A stretch of DNA of 64,000 nucleotides, from NCBI RefSeq assembly GCF_030846775.1, contig NZ_CP132910.1, forward strand, positions 4,529,001 to 4,593,000, read 5' to 3'. Source of the stretch: Geothrix sp. 21YS21S-2. GTDB lineage: Bacteria > Acidobacteriota > Holophagae > Holophagales > Holophagaceae. The notes beneath the pieces are model-generated. The model was not told the DNA's origin. It did not search any database and saw only the letters and a program-made list of their open reading frames with translations. The first letter of the stretch is position 1, and the number at the start of each line of letters is the position of its first letter. The translations under genes and the position numbers were made by a program. Positions 34,136 to 42,372 of this stretch are shown here, piece by piece.

Positions 34136-35236
34136 ATGAATTCCCGGAAAACCGTCGTGACCACCCTGGGCGGCCTGATCGCAGCCTCCGTCCTCGCCGC
34201 CGCGCCCCCCGCCGCCGCGCCCACCCAGGTAGGCTTCGTCTACGTCAGCCCGGTCGGGGACGCGGGCTGGACCTACCAGCACGACATCGGCCGCAAGGAG
34301 ATGGAGAAGGCCCTGGCCGGCCAGGTCACCACCAAGTTCGTCGAGAACGTCCCCGAAGGCGCCGATGCCGAGCGCGTGGTCCGCGGCCTCATCACCGGCG
34401 GCGCCAAGATCGTCTTCACGACCTCCTTCGGCTACATGAACCCCACCGAGAAGGTCGCCAAGGCCTTCCCCGACAAGTTCTTCTTCCACGCCACCGGCTA
34501 CAAGACCGGCCCCAACATGGGCATCTACAACGCCCGCTTCTATGAAGGCCGCTACCTGAACGGCGTCATCGCCGGCAAGATGACCAAGTCGAACATCGCG
34601 GGCTACGTCGCGGCGTTCCCCATCCCCGAGGTCATGCAGGGCATCAACGCCTTCACCCAGGGCATGCGCAGCGTCAACCCCAAGGCCGAAGTCCGCGTCA
34701 TCTGGGTCAACTCCTGGTTCGATCCCGGCAAGGAGCGCGAAGCCGCCCTCACCCTGATCTCCCAGGGCGCCGACATGATCACGCACCACACCGACTCCAC
34801 CGCCATCGTCCAGGCCGCCGAGGAGAAGCACAAGGAGAACAAGAACCTCTACGCCTTCTCCTACCACTCCGACATGAGCAAGTACGGCCCCACCGCCCAG
34901 CTCTCCGGCACCACGCACCACTGGGGCGCCTTCTACACCAAGACCGTCAAGGAGGTCCTGGCCGGCACCTGGAAGGGCACCAACGTCTGGGGCGGCTTCA
35001 AGGAGGGCATGATCAAGCTGGCCCCCCTCAACAAGGCCATCCCGGCCGACGTGAAGGCCCTGGTCGAGAAGGAGGAGAAGGCCATCGCCGCCGGCAAGCT
35101 GCATCCCTTCGCCGGCCCCGTGGTCGCGCAGGACGGCAAGGAGAAGGTCGCCAAGGGCAAGAACATGACCGACGCGGAGCTGGGCGCCATGGACTACTAC
35201 GTCCAGGGCGTGGCTTCCACCCTCCCCAAGAAGTAG
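34136..35236 (+). CDS. BMP-family periplasmic substrate-binding protein (nucleoside/purine)
   Basis: This 366-residue protein has a signal peptide (about 1-27) without a lipobox cysteine, so it is probably a free periplasmic protein rather than the usual lipoprotein. The BMP/PBP1 fold is shown by VGFVYVSPVGDAGWTYQHDIG, with conserved ligand-pocket Asp and Trp. TTSFGYMNPTEKVAKAFPD and AYSYHSD-like segments (YAFSYHSDMS) also fit. TGGAGGA lies 6 nt before ATG 34136. Members bind nucleosides, purines or related compounds. It ends the transporter operon before a strong hairpin. Confidence 0.94.
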   Translation: MNSRKTVVTTLGGLIAASVLAAAPPAAAPTQVGFVYVSPVGDAGWTYQHDIGRKEMEKALAGQVTTKFVENVPEGADAERVVRGLITGGAKIVFTTSFGYMNPTEKVAKAFPDKFFFHATGYKTGPNMGIYNARFYEGRYLNGVIAGKMTKSNIAGYVAAFPIPEVMQGINAFTQGMRSVNPKAEVRVIWVNSWFDPGKEREAALTLISQGADMITHHTDSTAIVQAAEEKHKENKNLYAFSYHSDMSKYGPTAQLSGTTHHWGAFYTKTVKEVLAGTWKGTNVWGGFKEGMIKLAPLNKAIPADVKALVEKEEKAIAAGKLHPFAGPVVAQDGKEKVAKGKNMTDAELGAMDYYVQGVASTLPKK

Positions 35237-35258
35237 CCGCAACAAGCTGAATGGCCCG

Positions 35259-35293
35259 GCGGGCGCCGAGGGGATTGGCCTCTCGGCGCCCGC
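35259..35293 (+). terminator. Strong hairpin after the transporter operon
   Basis: GCGGGCGCCGAGGGG pairs with CCTCTCGGCGCCCGC around ATTGG, giving a 15-bp stem with one G-T pair. It begins 22 bp after the binding-protein stop. There is no T-run after it, so it may be a Rho-assisted or partial terminator between the transporter and the oxidase genes. Confidence 0.65.
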
Positions 35294-35349
35294 TGAGTCA
35301 TACTGGACCCTGAAGATGAGTTTCAGGCGCAGGTTCCTGGGAGGTGGAC

Positions 35350-37590
35350 GTGATCGGGGCTTCTACCATTCGCAAGGAGGGCCGGGGCAAGGTCATGGGC
35401 TCCGCCAGATACACGGATGACGTGGAGCTGCCCGGCTGCTTGCTAGGCATGACCGTCCGCTCCCGCTGCGCCCGGGGCGTGCTCAAGGGCATCACCTTCC
35501 TCGAAGGGGTCCACTGGGACGAGATCACGGTGGTGACCGCCGCGGACATCCCCGGGAAGAACTTCGTCGCGGGCCATGTGGACGACCAGCCCTTCCTGGT
35601 GCCGGTGGGCGGCGTGATCGCCCACGCCGAGCAGCCCGTGCTCCTCCTGGCCCACGCGGACCGGTCCGTGGCCGAGAAGGCCCGGCGGCTGGTGAAGCTG
35701 GAGGTCGAGGAGCTCCCCCCGCTGCTCGACATCGAGGAGGCCCTGGCCTGCGCCCGGGTCATCCACGGCGAGCGCAACGTCCTCAAGGAGATCCGCATCG
35801 CCAAGGGCGACCCGGAGCCGGTCTGGGCGGGGGCCGCCCACGTCATCGAGGGGGTCTACCGCACCGGGGCCCAGGAGCAGCTCTACCTGGAGCCCAACGT
35901 CATGATCGGCACCGTGGAGCGGGGACCCGGGGGCCTCGAGGTCACCGTGTCGGGTTCGCTGCAGTGCCCCTACTACGTGCACGACGCCATGAAGCAGCTC
36001 TTCGGGATCCCCGGCGAGCAGGTGCGGGTGGTGGCCCTGGAGATGGGCGGCGCCTTCGGGGGCAAGGAGGACTACCCCTCCGTCATCGCCGGCCACGCCG
36101 CGCTGCTGGCCCTCAAGAGCGGCCGCCCCGTGAAGATCGCCTACGACCGCGAGGAGGACATGGCCGCCACCACCAAGCGCCATCCCTCGCGCACCCGCAT
36201 CCGTTCGGCCTTCGACGCCCAGGGCCGCCTCCTGGCGCTGGACATCGACTTCGCCCTGGACGGCGGCGCCTTCACCACCCTGTCCCCCGTGGTGCTGAGC
36301 CGGGGCGCCCTGCACGCCGCGGGCGTCTACCGCTGCCCCCACGTGCGGATCCTGGCCCGCGCCGTGGCCACCAACACGCCGCCCTGCGGCGCCTTCCGGG
36401 GCTTCGGCGCCCCCCAGAGCCTGTTCGCCATCGAACGCCACATGGACGTCTGCGCGCTCCGCATGGGGATGGATCCCGTGGACCTCCGGCGCCTGAACTT
36501 CCTGCACCAGGGCGACACCATGGCCACGGGCCAGCTCATGCGGGACGAGCCGGGCCTGGACGGCCTCATGGACCGCGCCATGGAGGAGATCCACTACCGG
36601 GAGCTGCAGAAGGCCTACGCCGTCCGCAACGCCTGGGACGACCCCGTCAAGCGGGGCGTGGGGCTCTCCGTGTTCATGCACGGCTGCGGCTTCACCGGCA
36701 GCGGCGAGGCCACCATGGCCTCCGTGGCCGGGGTCGAGGGGAAGAAGGACGGCACCGTCGCCATCCTGGCGGCCTCCACCGAGATGGGCCAGGGCAAGAA
36801 CACCGTGTTCTGCCAGATCGTGGCCGAGACCCTGGGCCTGCCGGTGGACATGGTGGACATGGCCGAGGTGGACACGAAGTTCGTGCCCAACAGCGGCCCC
36901 ACCGTCGCCTCCCGCAGCACCATGGTGGTCGGGCGCATCCTGGAGGACGCGGCCCGGGGCCTGCGCCTGGCGCTGGTGCAGGGCGGGTTCCTCGCCGAGC
37001 CCTACACGCCGGCTGGGTTCCGCGAGGCCATGCGGACCGCCCACGGCAGGCTCGGGTCCCTGAAGACCTACGGCCAGTACCGCGCCAACCCCGGCTTCGC
37101 CTGGGACGACAAGACCTACCAGGGCGACGCCTACCCCAACTTCTCCTGGGCCTGCTATGCGGCCGCGGTGGCCGTCGACCTGGTCACCTTCGAGGTCAAG
37201 GTGGAGGACTTCGCCACGGTCCAGGAGGTGGGCCGCGTGGTGAACCCGACGCTGGCCACCGGGCAGATCCAGGGCGGCGTGGCCCAGGGCATCGGCTGGG
37301 GGCTCTGGGAGGAGGTCACCTTCCGGGAAGGCCGCATGGCCAACAACCAGCTCACCAACTACATCATCCCCACGTCCGCCGACCTGCCCCACATCCGGGT
37401 GGCCTTCGTGGAGGGGGGGAGCCCCTTCGGCCCGGGCGGGGCCAAGGGCATCGGGGAACTGCCCATGGACGGCCCGGGCCCAGCCCTCCTCAACGCCCTG
37501 CGGGACGCCCTGGGCGACCTGCGCCTGGACGAGGTTCCCATGACCCCGGAACGGATCCTGAACCGCCTGGAGGAGGCCCGCCATGCCTGA
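35350..37590 (+). CDS. Xanthine dehydrogenase-family molybdopterin-binding large subunit
   Basis: This 746-residue catalytic subunit begins with the a/b hammerhead (GKVMGSARYTDDVELP). It has the molybdopterin motifs ALEMGGAFGGKE and GAFRGFGAPQS, EMGQGKNT, and the C-terminal catalytic glutamate in GAKGIGELPMDG. It would hydroxylate a purine or related ring at the Mo centre and pass electrons to the iron-sulfur and FAD subunits. GTG 35350 follows GGGAGG by 5 nt; GTG 35344 overlaps that site. The preceding purine-type transporter supports xanthine or hypoxanthine as substrate, but the substrate is not proven. No XdhC-type insertion chaperone is in the window. Confidence 0.92.
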   Translation: MIGASTIRKEGRGKVMGSARYTDDVELPGCLLGMTVRSRCARGVLKGITFLEGVHWDEITVVTAADIPGKNFVAGHVDDQPFLVPVGGVIAHAEQPVLLLAHADRSVAEKARRLVKLEVEELPPLLDIEEALACARVIHGERNVLKEIRIAKGDPEPVWAGAAHVIEGVYRTGAQEQLYLEPNVMIGTVERGPGGLEVTVSGSLQCPYYVHDAMKQLFGIPGEQVRVVALEMGGAFGGKEDYPSVIAGHAALLALKSGRPVKIAYDREEDMAATTKRHPSRTRIRSAFDAQGRLLALDIDFALDGGAFTTLSPVVLSRGALHAAGVYRCPHVRILARAVATNTPPCGAFRGFGAPQSLFAIERHMDVCALRMGMDPVDLRRLNFLHQGDTMATGQLMRDEPGLDGLMDRAMEEIHYRELQKAYAVRNAWDDPVKRGVGLSVFMHGCGFTGSGEATMASVAGVEGKKDGTVAILAASTEMGQGKNTVFCQIVAETLGLPVDMVDMAEVDTKFVPNSGPTVASRSTMVVGRILEDAARGLRLALVQGGFLAEPYTPAGFREAMRTAHGRLGSLKTYGQYRANPGFAWDDKTYQGDAYPNFSWACYAAAVAVDLVTFEVKVEDFATVQEVGRVVNPTLATGQIQGGVAQGIGWGLWEEVTFREGRMANNQLTNYIIPTSADLPHIRVAFVEGGSPFGPGGAKGIGELPMDGPGPALLNALRDALGDLRLDEVPMTPERILNRLEEARHA

Positions 37591-38062
37591 CACCATCCTG
37601 CTCACCCTCCAGGTCAACGGCGTGCGCCGCACGGTCGACACCCATCCCATGGCGCGGCTCCTGGACGTGCTCCGCGACGGCCTGCGCCTCACCGGCACCA
37701 AGGAGGGCTGCGGCGAGGGCGAGTGCGGGGCCTGCACGGTCCTGCTCAACGGCCGCGTCGTGAACAGCTGCCTCATTCCGGCCCTGCAGGCCCAGGACGG
37801 GGTGGTGGTGACCGTCGAGGGCCTGGCCGAGGGGGACGACCTCTCGCCCATCCAGGACGCCTTCCTCACCCACAACGCCGCCCAGTGCGGCTTCTGCACG
37901 CCGGGGATGCTGATGGCCGCCGACGACCTGCTGCGCCGCTGCCCGAACCCGGACAAGGAGCAGGTCCAGGAGGGCCTGGCCGGGAACCTCTGCCGGTGCA
38001 CCGGCTACTCCAAGATCGTGGACGCGGTGCGGTCCGTGGCCCGGCAGGGGGAGGGCCGATGA
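37583..38062 (+). CDS. Xanthine dehydrogenase-family [2Fe-2S] subunit
   Basis: This 159-residue protein has a plant-type ferredoxin cluster site (CGEGECGACTVL plus a later Cys in NSCL) and a C-terminal helical domain with the second cluster (CGFCTPGM and LCRCTGYSKI). It carries electrons from molybdenum to FAD. It overlaps the large-subunit gene by 8 bp and the FAD-subunit gene by 4 bp, so all three are coupled. Confidence 0.95.
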   Translation: MPDTILLTLQVNGVRRTVDTHPMARLLDVLRDGLRLTGTKEGCGEGECGACTVLLNGRVVNSCLIPALQAQDGVVVTVEGLAEGDDLSPIQDAFLTHNAAQCGFCTPGMLMAADDLLRRCPNPDKEQVQEGLAGNLCRCTGYSKIVDAVRSVARQGEGR

Positions 38063-38934
38063 GATCCTTCCTTCCCGACTACGCCATCCAGGCGCCCGGA
38101 ACCCTGGCCGAGGCCCTGCGCCTGATGGCCGCCGAGCCCGGCGCGTGGACCCCCATCGCCGGCGGCACCGACCTCATGGTGCTGTTCAACGCGGGCCGGC
38201 TCCAGGGCCGCAGGCTCCTGGACCTTTCCCGGATCTACGAGCTGCGCGGCATCGAGGACGACCCCGCTCGGCTCTCCCTCGGGTCCCTGATCACCTACAC
38301 CGAGCTGCTCGAGCAGCGCGCCGTTCACCAGTTCTTCCCCAACCTGGTGAAGAGCGCCCGTGCCACGGGCGCCCTGGCCATCCAGAACCGCGGCACCCTG
38401 GGGGGCAACATCGTCAACGCCAGCCCCGCCGCCGACACCCCCCCGAGCCTCCTGGCCTACGGCGCCGAGGTGCAGCTGGTCTCGGTGCGGGGCTCGCGCT
38501 GGGTGGCCTACGACGCCTTCCACCTGGACTACAAGAAGATGGACCTGGCCCCCGACGAGCTGGTGGCGCGCATCCGCCTTCCCAAGCCCCAGGGCCGGGG
38601 CTTCCACTTCTACCGCAAGGTGGGCACGCGCCAGGCCCAGGCCATCTCGAAGGTCTGCCTCGCCGCCTACGCCCGCATCGAGGGCCGCGTGGTGACCGAG
38701 CTGCGGGTGGGGCTGGGCTCCGTGGCCCCCGTGCCCCTGCGGGCGCGGCACGCCGAGGCGGTCGTGGCGGGCCGCGCGCTGGACGCGCTGCCCATCGAGG
38801 AGGCCCGCCGCGCGGTGCTGGAGGACATCTCCCCCATCGACGACATCCGCGCCTCCGCCCACTACCGGCAGGTGGTCACGGGCAACGTGCTGGCGCAGAT
38901 GCTGACGGAGCTGGGCCGGGCCAGGACGGTCTGA
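38059..38934 (+). CDS. Xanthine dehydrogenase-family FAD-binding subunit
   Basis: This 291-residue protein has the FAD-binding PCMH fold (PIAGGTDLMVLF and IQNRGTLGGNIVNASPAADTPP) and a CO-dehydrogenase flavoprotein C-terminal domain. It passes electrons to an acceptor such as NAD. The start overlaps the [2Fe-2S] gene stop (ATGA). It ends 4 bp before the stop of the convergent MocR-like gene. The gene order large, small, medium differs from the common medium-small-large order. Confidence 0.94.
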   Translation: MRSFLPDYAIQAPGTLAEALRLMAAEPGAWTPIAGGTDLMVLFNAGRLQGRRLLDLSRIYELRGIEDDPARLSLGSLITYTELLEQRAVHQFFPNLVKSARATGALAIQNRGTLGGNIVNASPAADTPPSLLAYGAEVQLVSVRGSRWVAYDAFHLDYKKMDLAPDELVARIRLPKPQGRGFHFYRKVGTRQAQAISKVCLAAYARIEGRVVTELRVGLGSVAPVPLRARHAEAVVAGRALDALPIEEARRAVLEDISPIDDIRASAHYRQVVTGNVLAQMLTELGRARTV

Positions 38935-38938
38935 TCCC

Positions 38939-40408
38939 TCAACCCCGCACGTCCTTCAGGGCGAGCGCCATGCGCGCGCAGGCCTCGTTCTGCTCGTCCA
39001 CGTCGTGGGCGGCGAAGCCCAGGCAGATCCAGGGGATCTCCCGGCGGTGGAAGTCGTAGAGGGAGCCGGGGTAGAAGACCACGCCCCGGGCCACGCAGCG
39101 CTCGGTCCACTTCGCCAGGGGGACGCTGTCGTCCACCCGGGCCCAGAGGGCCAGGCCCTCCTTGGGGTCCCGCACCTGCAGGGCGGGGTGGAGATGCAGG
39201 AGGAGGCGGTCCACCATGGTCTCGCGGCGCTCGTCGGCGAGCTTGCGGGTGCGGCGCAGGTGGCGGAGGACCTCGCCGTCCCGCAGGATCTCCTCGATGG
39301 TGGCCTCCTGCACCTGGTTCCCGGGCCAGTCCACCAGCTGGCGCTGCCGGGCCATCTCCTTGATGAGGTCGGCCGAGCCCGCCAGGAAGCCCACCTGGAG
39401 CCCCGGTGCCAGGATCTGCTCCAGGCCGCTGTAGTAGACGACGCGACCCTCGCGGTCCTCGCTGGCCAGGGGCAGGCTGGGGTTCTTCTCCCGGTGGAAG
39501 CCCAGCCAGGGGTCGGCCTCCAGGATGCGGAAGCCCCGGGTCCTGGAAAGCTCCAGGAGCCGCGCGCGCCCCGCGGCGTCCAGGCACGCCTGGGTGGGGT
39601 GCTGCGGGTTGGAGGACAGGCACAGGAGCCGGATGGGCTCCCGGCCCAGGAGCTCCTCCAGGGCGTCCAGGTCCAGTCCCCGGGGCCCCACGGGCACGGG
39701 ATGGAGCCGGGCCCCCGCGGCCCGCAGGGCCTCGGCCACGCGGAAGAACCCGGGGTCCTCGACGGCCACCGCATCGCCGGGGCCGAAGAGGGTGCGGGCC
39801 ACCAGGTTCAGGGTGGCCATGAGGCCGCGGGTGAGCACGAGGTTGCCGGGGTCCACGGAAAGCCCGCGCATGTCCCGGAGCATCTTGCAGAGCGAGAGCC
39901 GAAGATCCAGGAGGCCCCGGGGGTCCCAGGCGGGCTGCAGGAGCCGGCCCGGGTGGAGCTTGAGCACCCTTCCATAGGCGCGGTGGATGGCCGCGGTGGG
40001 CGCGTTGCGCAGGTCGGGCTGGTCGGGGATGAGGCGGAAGGTGTCCCGCTCGGGGGCGCCGGGCTGGAAGAACGCGTCCCCGGGGGTGGAGCGCCGCTTC
40101 CAGGAGGCCGAATCCACCGCCGAGATGCCGGGCTCCCCCTCCAGGTCCACGGGGAACTCCATGGCCACGAAGGTCCCCTTGTCGGGGGAGACCTCGATCC
40201 ACCCCTCGGCTTCCAGCTCGCGGTATGCGGCCAGCGCCGTGTTGCGGTTCACCCCGAGCTGGTCCGCCAGGGCCCGGGTGCCGGGCAGGGCCTGGCCCGG
40301 CCGGAACCGGCCCTTGCGGATGCCTTCCACGACGGACCCCACCACCTGGAGGTAGAGGGGCTCGTCCTTGCTGCGGTCAAGTGTTATGGCTAGATCCCAG
40401 TCGACCAA
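38939..40408 (-). CDS. MocR/GntR-type regulator with aminotransferase-like domain lacking the PLP lysine
   Basis: This 489-residue protein has a GntR winged helix (about 10-80: QVVGSVVEGIRKGRF, LPGTRALADQLGVNRNTALAAYRELEAEG). A class I aminotransferase-like domain follows. At the Schiff-base site the family pattern Y-x-G-T-F-S-K-x-L-A-P-G-L reads YYSGLEQILAPGL, so K is replaced by Q331 (codon 39416-39418). The following phosphate-contact Arg is also Gln, and the EDDY motif reads EADP. PLP binding by a Schiff base is therefore impossible, and another effector or none is likely. TTG 40408 follows CGGAG; a TTG at 40432 is the alternative. It is convergent with the xdh-like genes and could regulate neighbours, which is unproven. 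Confidence 0.88.
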   Translation of the reverse strand: MVDWDLAITLDRSKDEPLYLQVVGSVVEGIRKGRFRPGQALPGTRALADQLGVNRNTALAAYRELEAEGWIEVSPDKGTFVAMEFPVDLEGEPGISAVDSASWKRRSTPGDAFFQPGAPERDTFRLIPDQPDLRNAPTAAIHRAYGRVLKLHPGRLLQPAWDPRGLLDLRLSLCKMLRDMRGLSVDPGNLVLTRGLMATLNLVARTLFGPGDAVAVEDPGFFRVAEALRAAGARLHPVPVGPRGLDLDALEELLGREPIRLLCLSSNPQHPTQACLDAAGRARLLELSRTRGFRILEADPWLGFHREKNPSLPLASEDREGRVVYYSGLEQILAPGLQVGFLAGSADLIKEMARQRQLVDWPGNQVQEATIEEILRDGEVLRHLRRTRKLADERRETMVDRLLLHLHPALQVRDPKEGLALWARVDDSVPLAKWTERCVARGVVFYPGSLYDFHRREIPWICLGFAAHDVDEQNEACARMALALKDVRG

Positions 40409-40583
40409 GGGCGGGCTCCGGAAGGGACTCAAGGTTCGTATGGGTCCCGGCGTCCGTCAACAACTACCCGCCGTCCCGCCACCAGTGTCCGCGGAAGGGG
40501 CGCCCGGCGGCAGATCCGGTTTGAAAATGCGAACCCATCCGGAGGGTTGATGGCATGATGGTCCGCGTAACTCCGGAACCCGA

Positions 40584-41645
40584 ATGCCCATCCTCCGCTG
40601 GATCCCCATCCTGGCGTGCACCCTGGCCCTCGCCCAGGACGTCCCGTTCGCCGAGGAGGCGCGCGCGCCCTGGGTGCCGGCCTGGGAACTCACGGCCCGG
40701 ACCGAGAGCATCCGGGGGATCTTCGGCGACGGGCTGGTCCCCCTGGGGGACATCCGCAGGGAGGGCGTACAGGTGCGCCTGCGGTGGTACGCGGAATGGG
40801 GCGGCCTGGACTGGACGGCCGGGCTGCGTTCGGCGGTGGGGTCCGACGGCAACAGCAACAACCGGCCCCGGTGGGACCAGCAGCCCTCCAACGGCACCCA
40901 GCTGGACGTGGCGAGGGTGGAGCTGGCCGGAGTCACCGAGCGCCTTTTCGGGAAGGCGGCCCTCGGCTTCCAGGAGCTGGGCCTCATCGCCTCCCAGGCC
41001 ATGTGGGACCCGGACCTGCGCTTCCTGGGCGCGGGGGCCTCCGGCGGGATCCGCGGGGGGCTTGTGCAGGAGGCCTCGATGCGCACCGCCCTGGGCCGGG
41101 TGCGGACGGTCTACCCCCGCAACGACGTGGACCTCGCCGCCTTCCAGGCGGTGCTCAAGCTCGGCCTGGGGGCATTCTCCGGGACCTTCCACGCCGATCG
41201 CTGGAACCTCGCCTGGGACGAGGACGAGGGCCGCTTCAACGCCCCCGACTTCCGCGGCAGGGGGCGGCAGCGCTTGTCGCTCGACGGGGTGGGCGCGGCA
41301 GCGAAGTGGGAGGGCCCCGTGCCGCTGGAGGTGCGGTGGAACGGCAACCGGGAGCGTTCCACCCGGGACACCAGCGAGGAATTCCAGGTGCTCGCCGGCA
41401 GCCGCTCGCGGCCCTTCAGGCCCCAGGTCTCCTACACCTGGCAGCGCCTATCCTCCACGGGCGAGCTCTACGTCCTCAACAGCGACCAGTGGTGGTACTA
41501 CCGCGGCGCCAGGGGGCCCCGGGCGGAACTGGTCCTGCCCCTGCGGGGGCTCTGGAGCGTCTCGCTCGTGCACCTCCGGCAGAGCATCCGCAGGTCGCCC
41601 AAGGTGGCCGAAAAGACGATCTTCACCGTCCTCAAGCGCTTCTAG
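40584..41645 (+). CDS. Predicted outer-membrane beta-barrel protein of unknown function
   Basis: This 353-residue protein has a signal peptide (about 1-17: MPILRWIPILACTLALA). It then shows alternating hydrophobic/polar strands rich in Trp, Tyr, Gly and Arg, and ends in phenylalanine (VLKRF), as expected for BamA-recognised barrels. I do not recognise a family. The stop TAG shares the palindrome CTAG with the convergent cupredoxin stop. Shared surroundings with a cupredoxin and a sensor kinase hint at a common envelope process. No ribosome-binding site stands out before ATG 40584. Confidence 0.75.
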   Translation: MPILRWIPILACTLALAQDVPFAEEARAPWVPAWELTARTESIRGIFGDGLVPLGDIRREGVQVRLRWYAEWGGLDWTAGLRSAVGSDGNSNNRPRWDQQPSNGTQLDVARVELAGVTERLFGKAALGFQELGLIASQAMWDPDLRFLGAGASGGIRGGLVQEASMRTALGRVRTVYPRNDVDLAAFQAVLKLGLGAFSGTFHADRWNLAWDEDEGRFNAPDFRGRGRQRLSLDGVGAAAKWEGPVPLEVRWNGNRERSTRDTSEEFQVLAGSRSRPFRPQVSYTWQRLSSTGELYVLNSDQWWYYRGARGPRAELVLPLRGLWSVSLVHLRQSIRRSPKVAEKTIFTVLKRF

Positions 41646-42313
41646 TATCCCGTCTCGTCCGGGGGCGGAGGATAGTCCTTGCCGAACTTGTTCTTGTGGG
41701 GGGGCGTGGCGGGAAGCGTGGCCTCCAGGTCCCACGAGCCGCGGGTGGCCGCGCCGTCGATCCTGAGGGCCCAGGTGCGCTCCCCGGCCTCCGGATGCCA
41801 GAGGCGGAGGCGGTACGACCCGGGGGGGACGTTGTCGAAGCGGAGGTCCTTCCGGTGCTCCAGCACCTGGGCGAAGGGGGTCTCCACCACCCAGACGAAG
41901 GCGTTCATCTGGTGGTGCACGTTGCAGTAGAGCCGCACCAGGCCGGGGCCGGAGAGCCGCACCCTGGGGGAGTCCCCGGGCAGGTAGTGGCCCGTGTCGA
42001 ACCGGTTGCCGGGGGTCAGGCTGAAGACGTTGTGCAGGATGGAGTCCATGTTGGGGAAGCTCACCTCCGTTCCCGGCGTGGCGATGGAGACGCGGGGGGA
42101 GAACTCCTTGTTGGCCGTGCGGATCACCAGGGGCCGCGAGGGTCCGGGAGCGCGCACCGCGGCGTCCAGGGGCTCCAGGATGGCCACGCAGTCCTTCAGC
42201 GTGGGCCGGGGCCTGCCGTCCCTGTCCAGGATCCGCACCGGGCCCTGCAGGCTCCCCGCCGCGAGGACCGGACCCGCCGCCGCCAGCACCGCCTTGATGA
42301 GGAACGGCTTCAT
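41642..42313 (-). CDS. Exported cupredoxin-like protein (methylamine-utilisation-protein type)
   Basis: This 223-residue protein has a signal peptide (about 1-19) and a cupredoxin domain. The likely type 1 copper ligands are H94 in ILHNVFS, then C130, H133 (or H134) and M136 in YCNVHHQMNAF. Flanking beta segments (FDNVPPGSYRLRLWHPEAGE) resemble a carboxypeptidase-regulatory sandwich. It is probably a periplasmic electron carrier or copper-binding sensor partner. It lies divergent from the membrane Ser/Thr kinase with only 59 bp between start codons, so shared control is likely. The redox partner is unknown. Confidence 0.85.
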   Translation of the reverse strand: MKPFLIKAVLAAAGPVLAAGSLQGPVRILDRDGRPRPTLKDCVAILEPLDAAVRAPGPSRPLVIRTANKEFSPRVSIATPGTEVSFPNMDSILHNVFSLTPGNRFDTGHYLPGDSPRVRLSGPGLVRLYCNVHHQMNAFVWVVETPFAQVLEHRKDLRFDNVPPGSYRLRLWHPEAGERTWALRIDGAATRGSWDLEATLPATPPHKNKFGKDYPPPPDETGY

Positions 42314-42372
42314 TTATCGGTTCCTTCCGTCCATGGATCCAAGTATATCTTGAGGTCCGAGGAACCCCCACG

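Noticed and set aside
35443-38001. An 852-codon minus-strand frame opposite the xdh-like genes
   Set aside because: The plus-strand frames carry intact molybdopterin and [2Fe-2S] motifs; this one has none.
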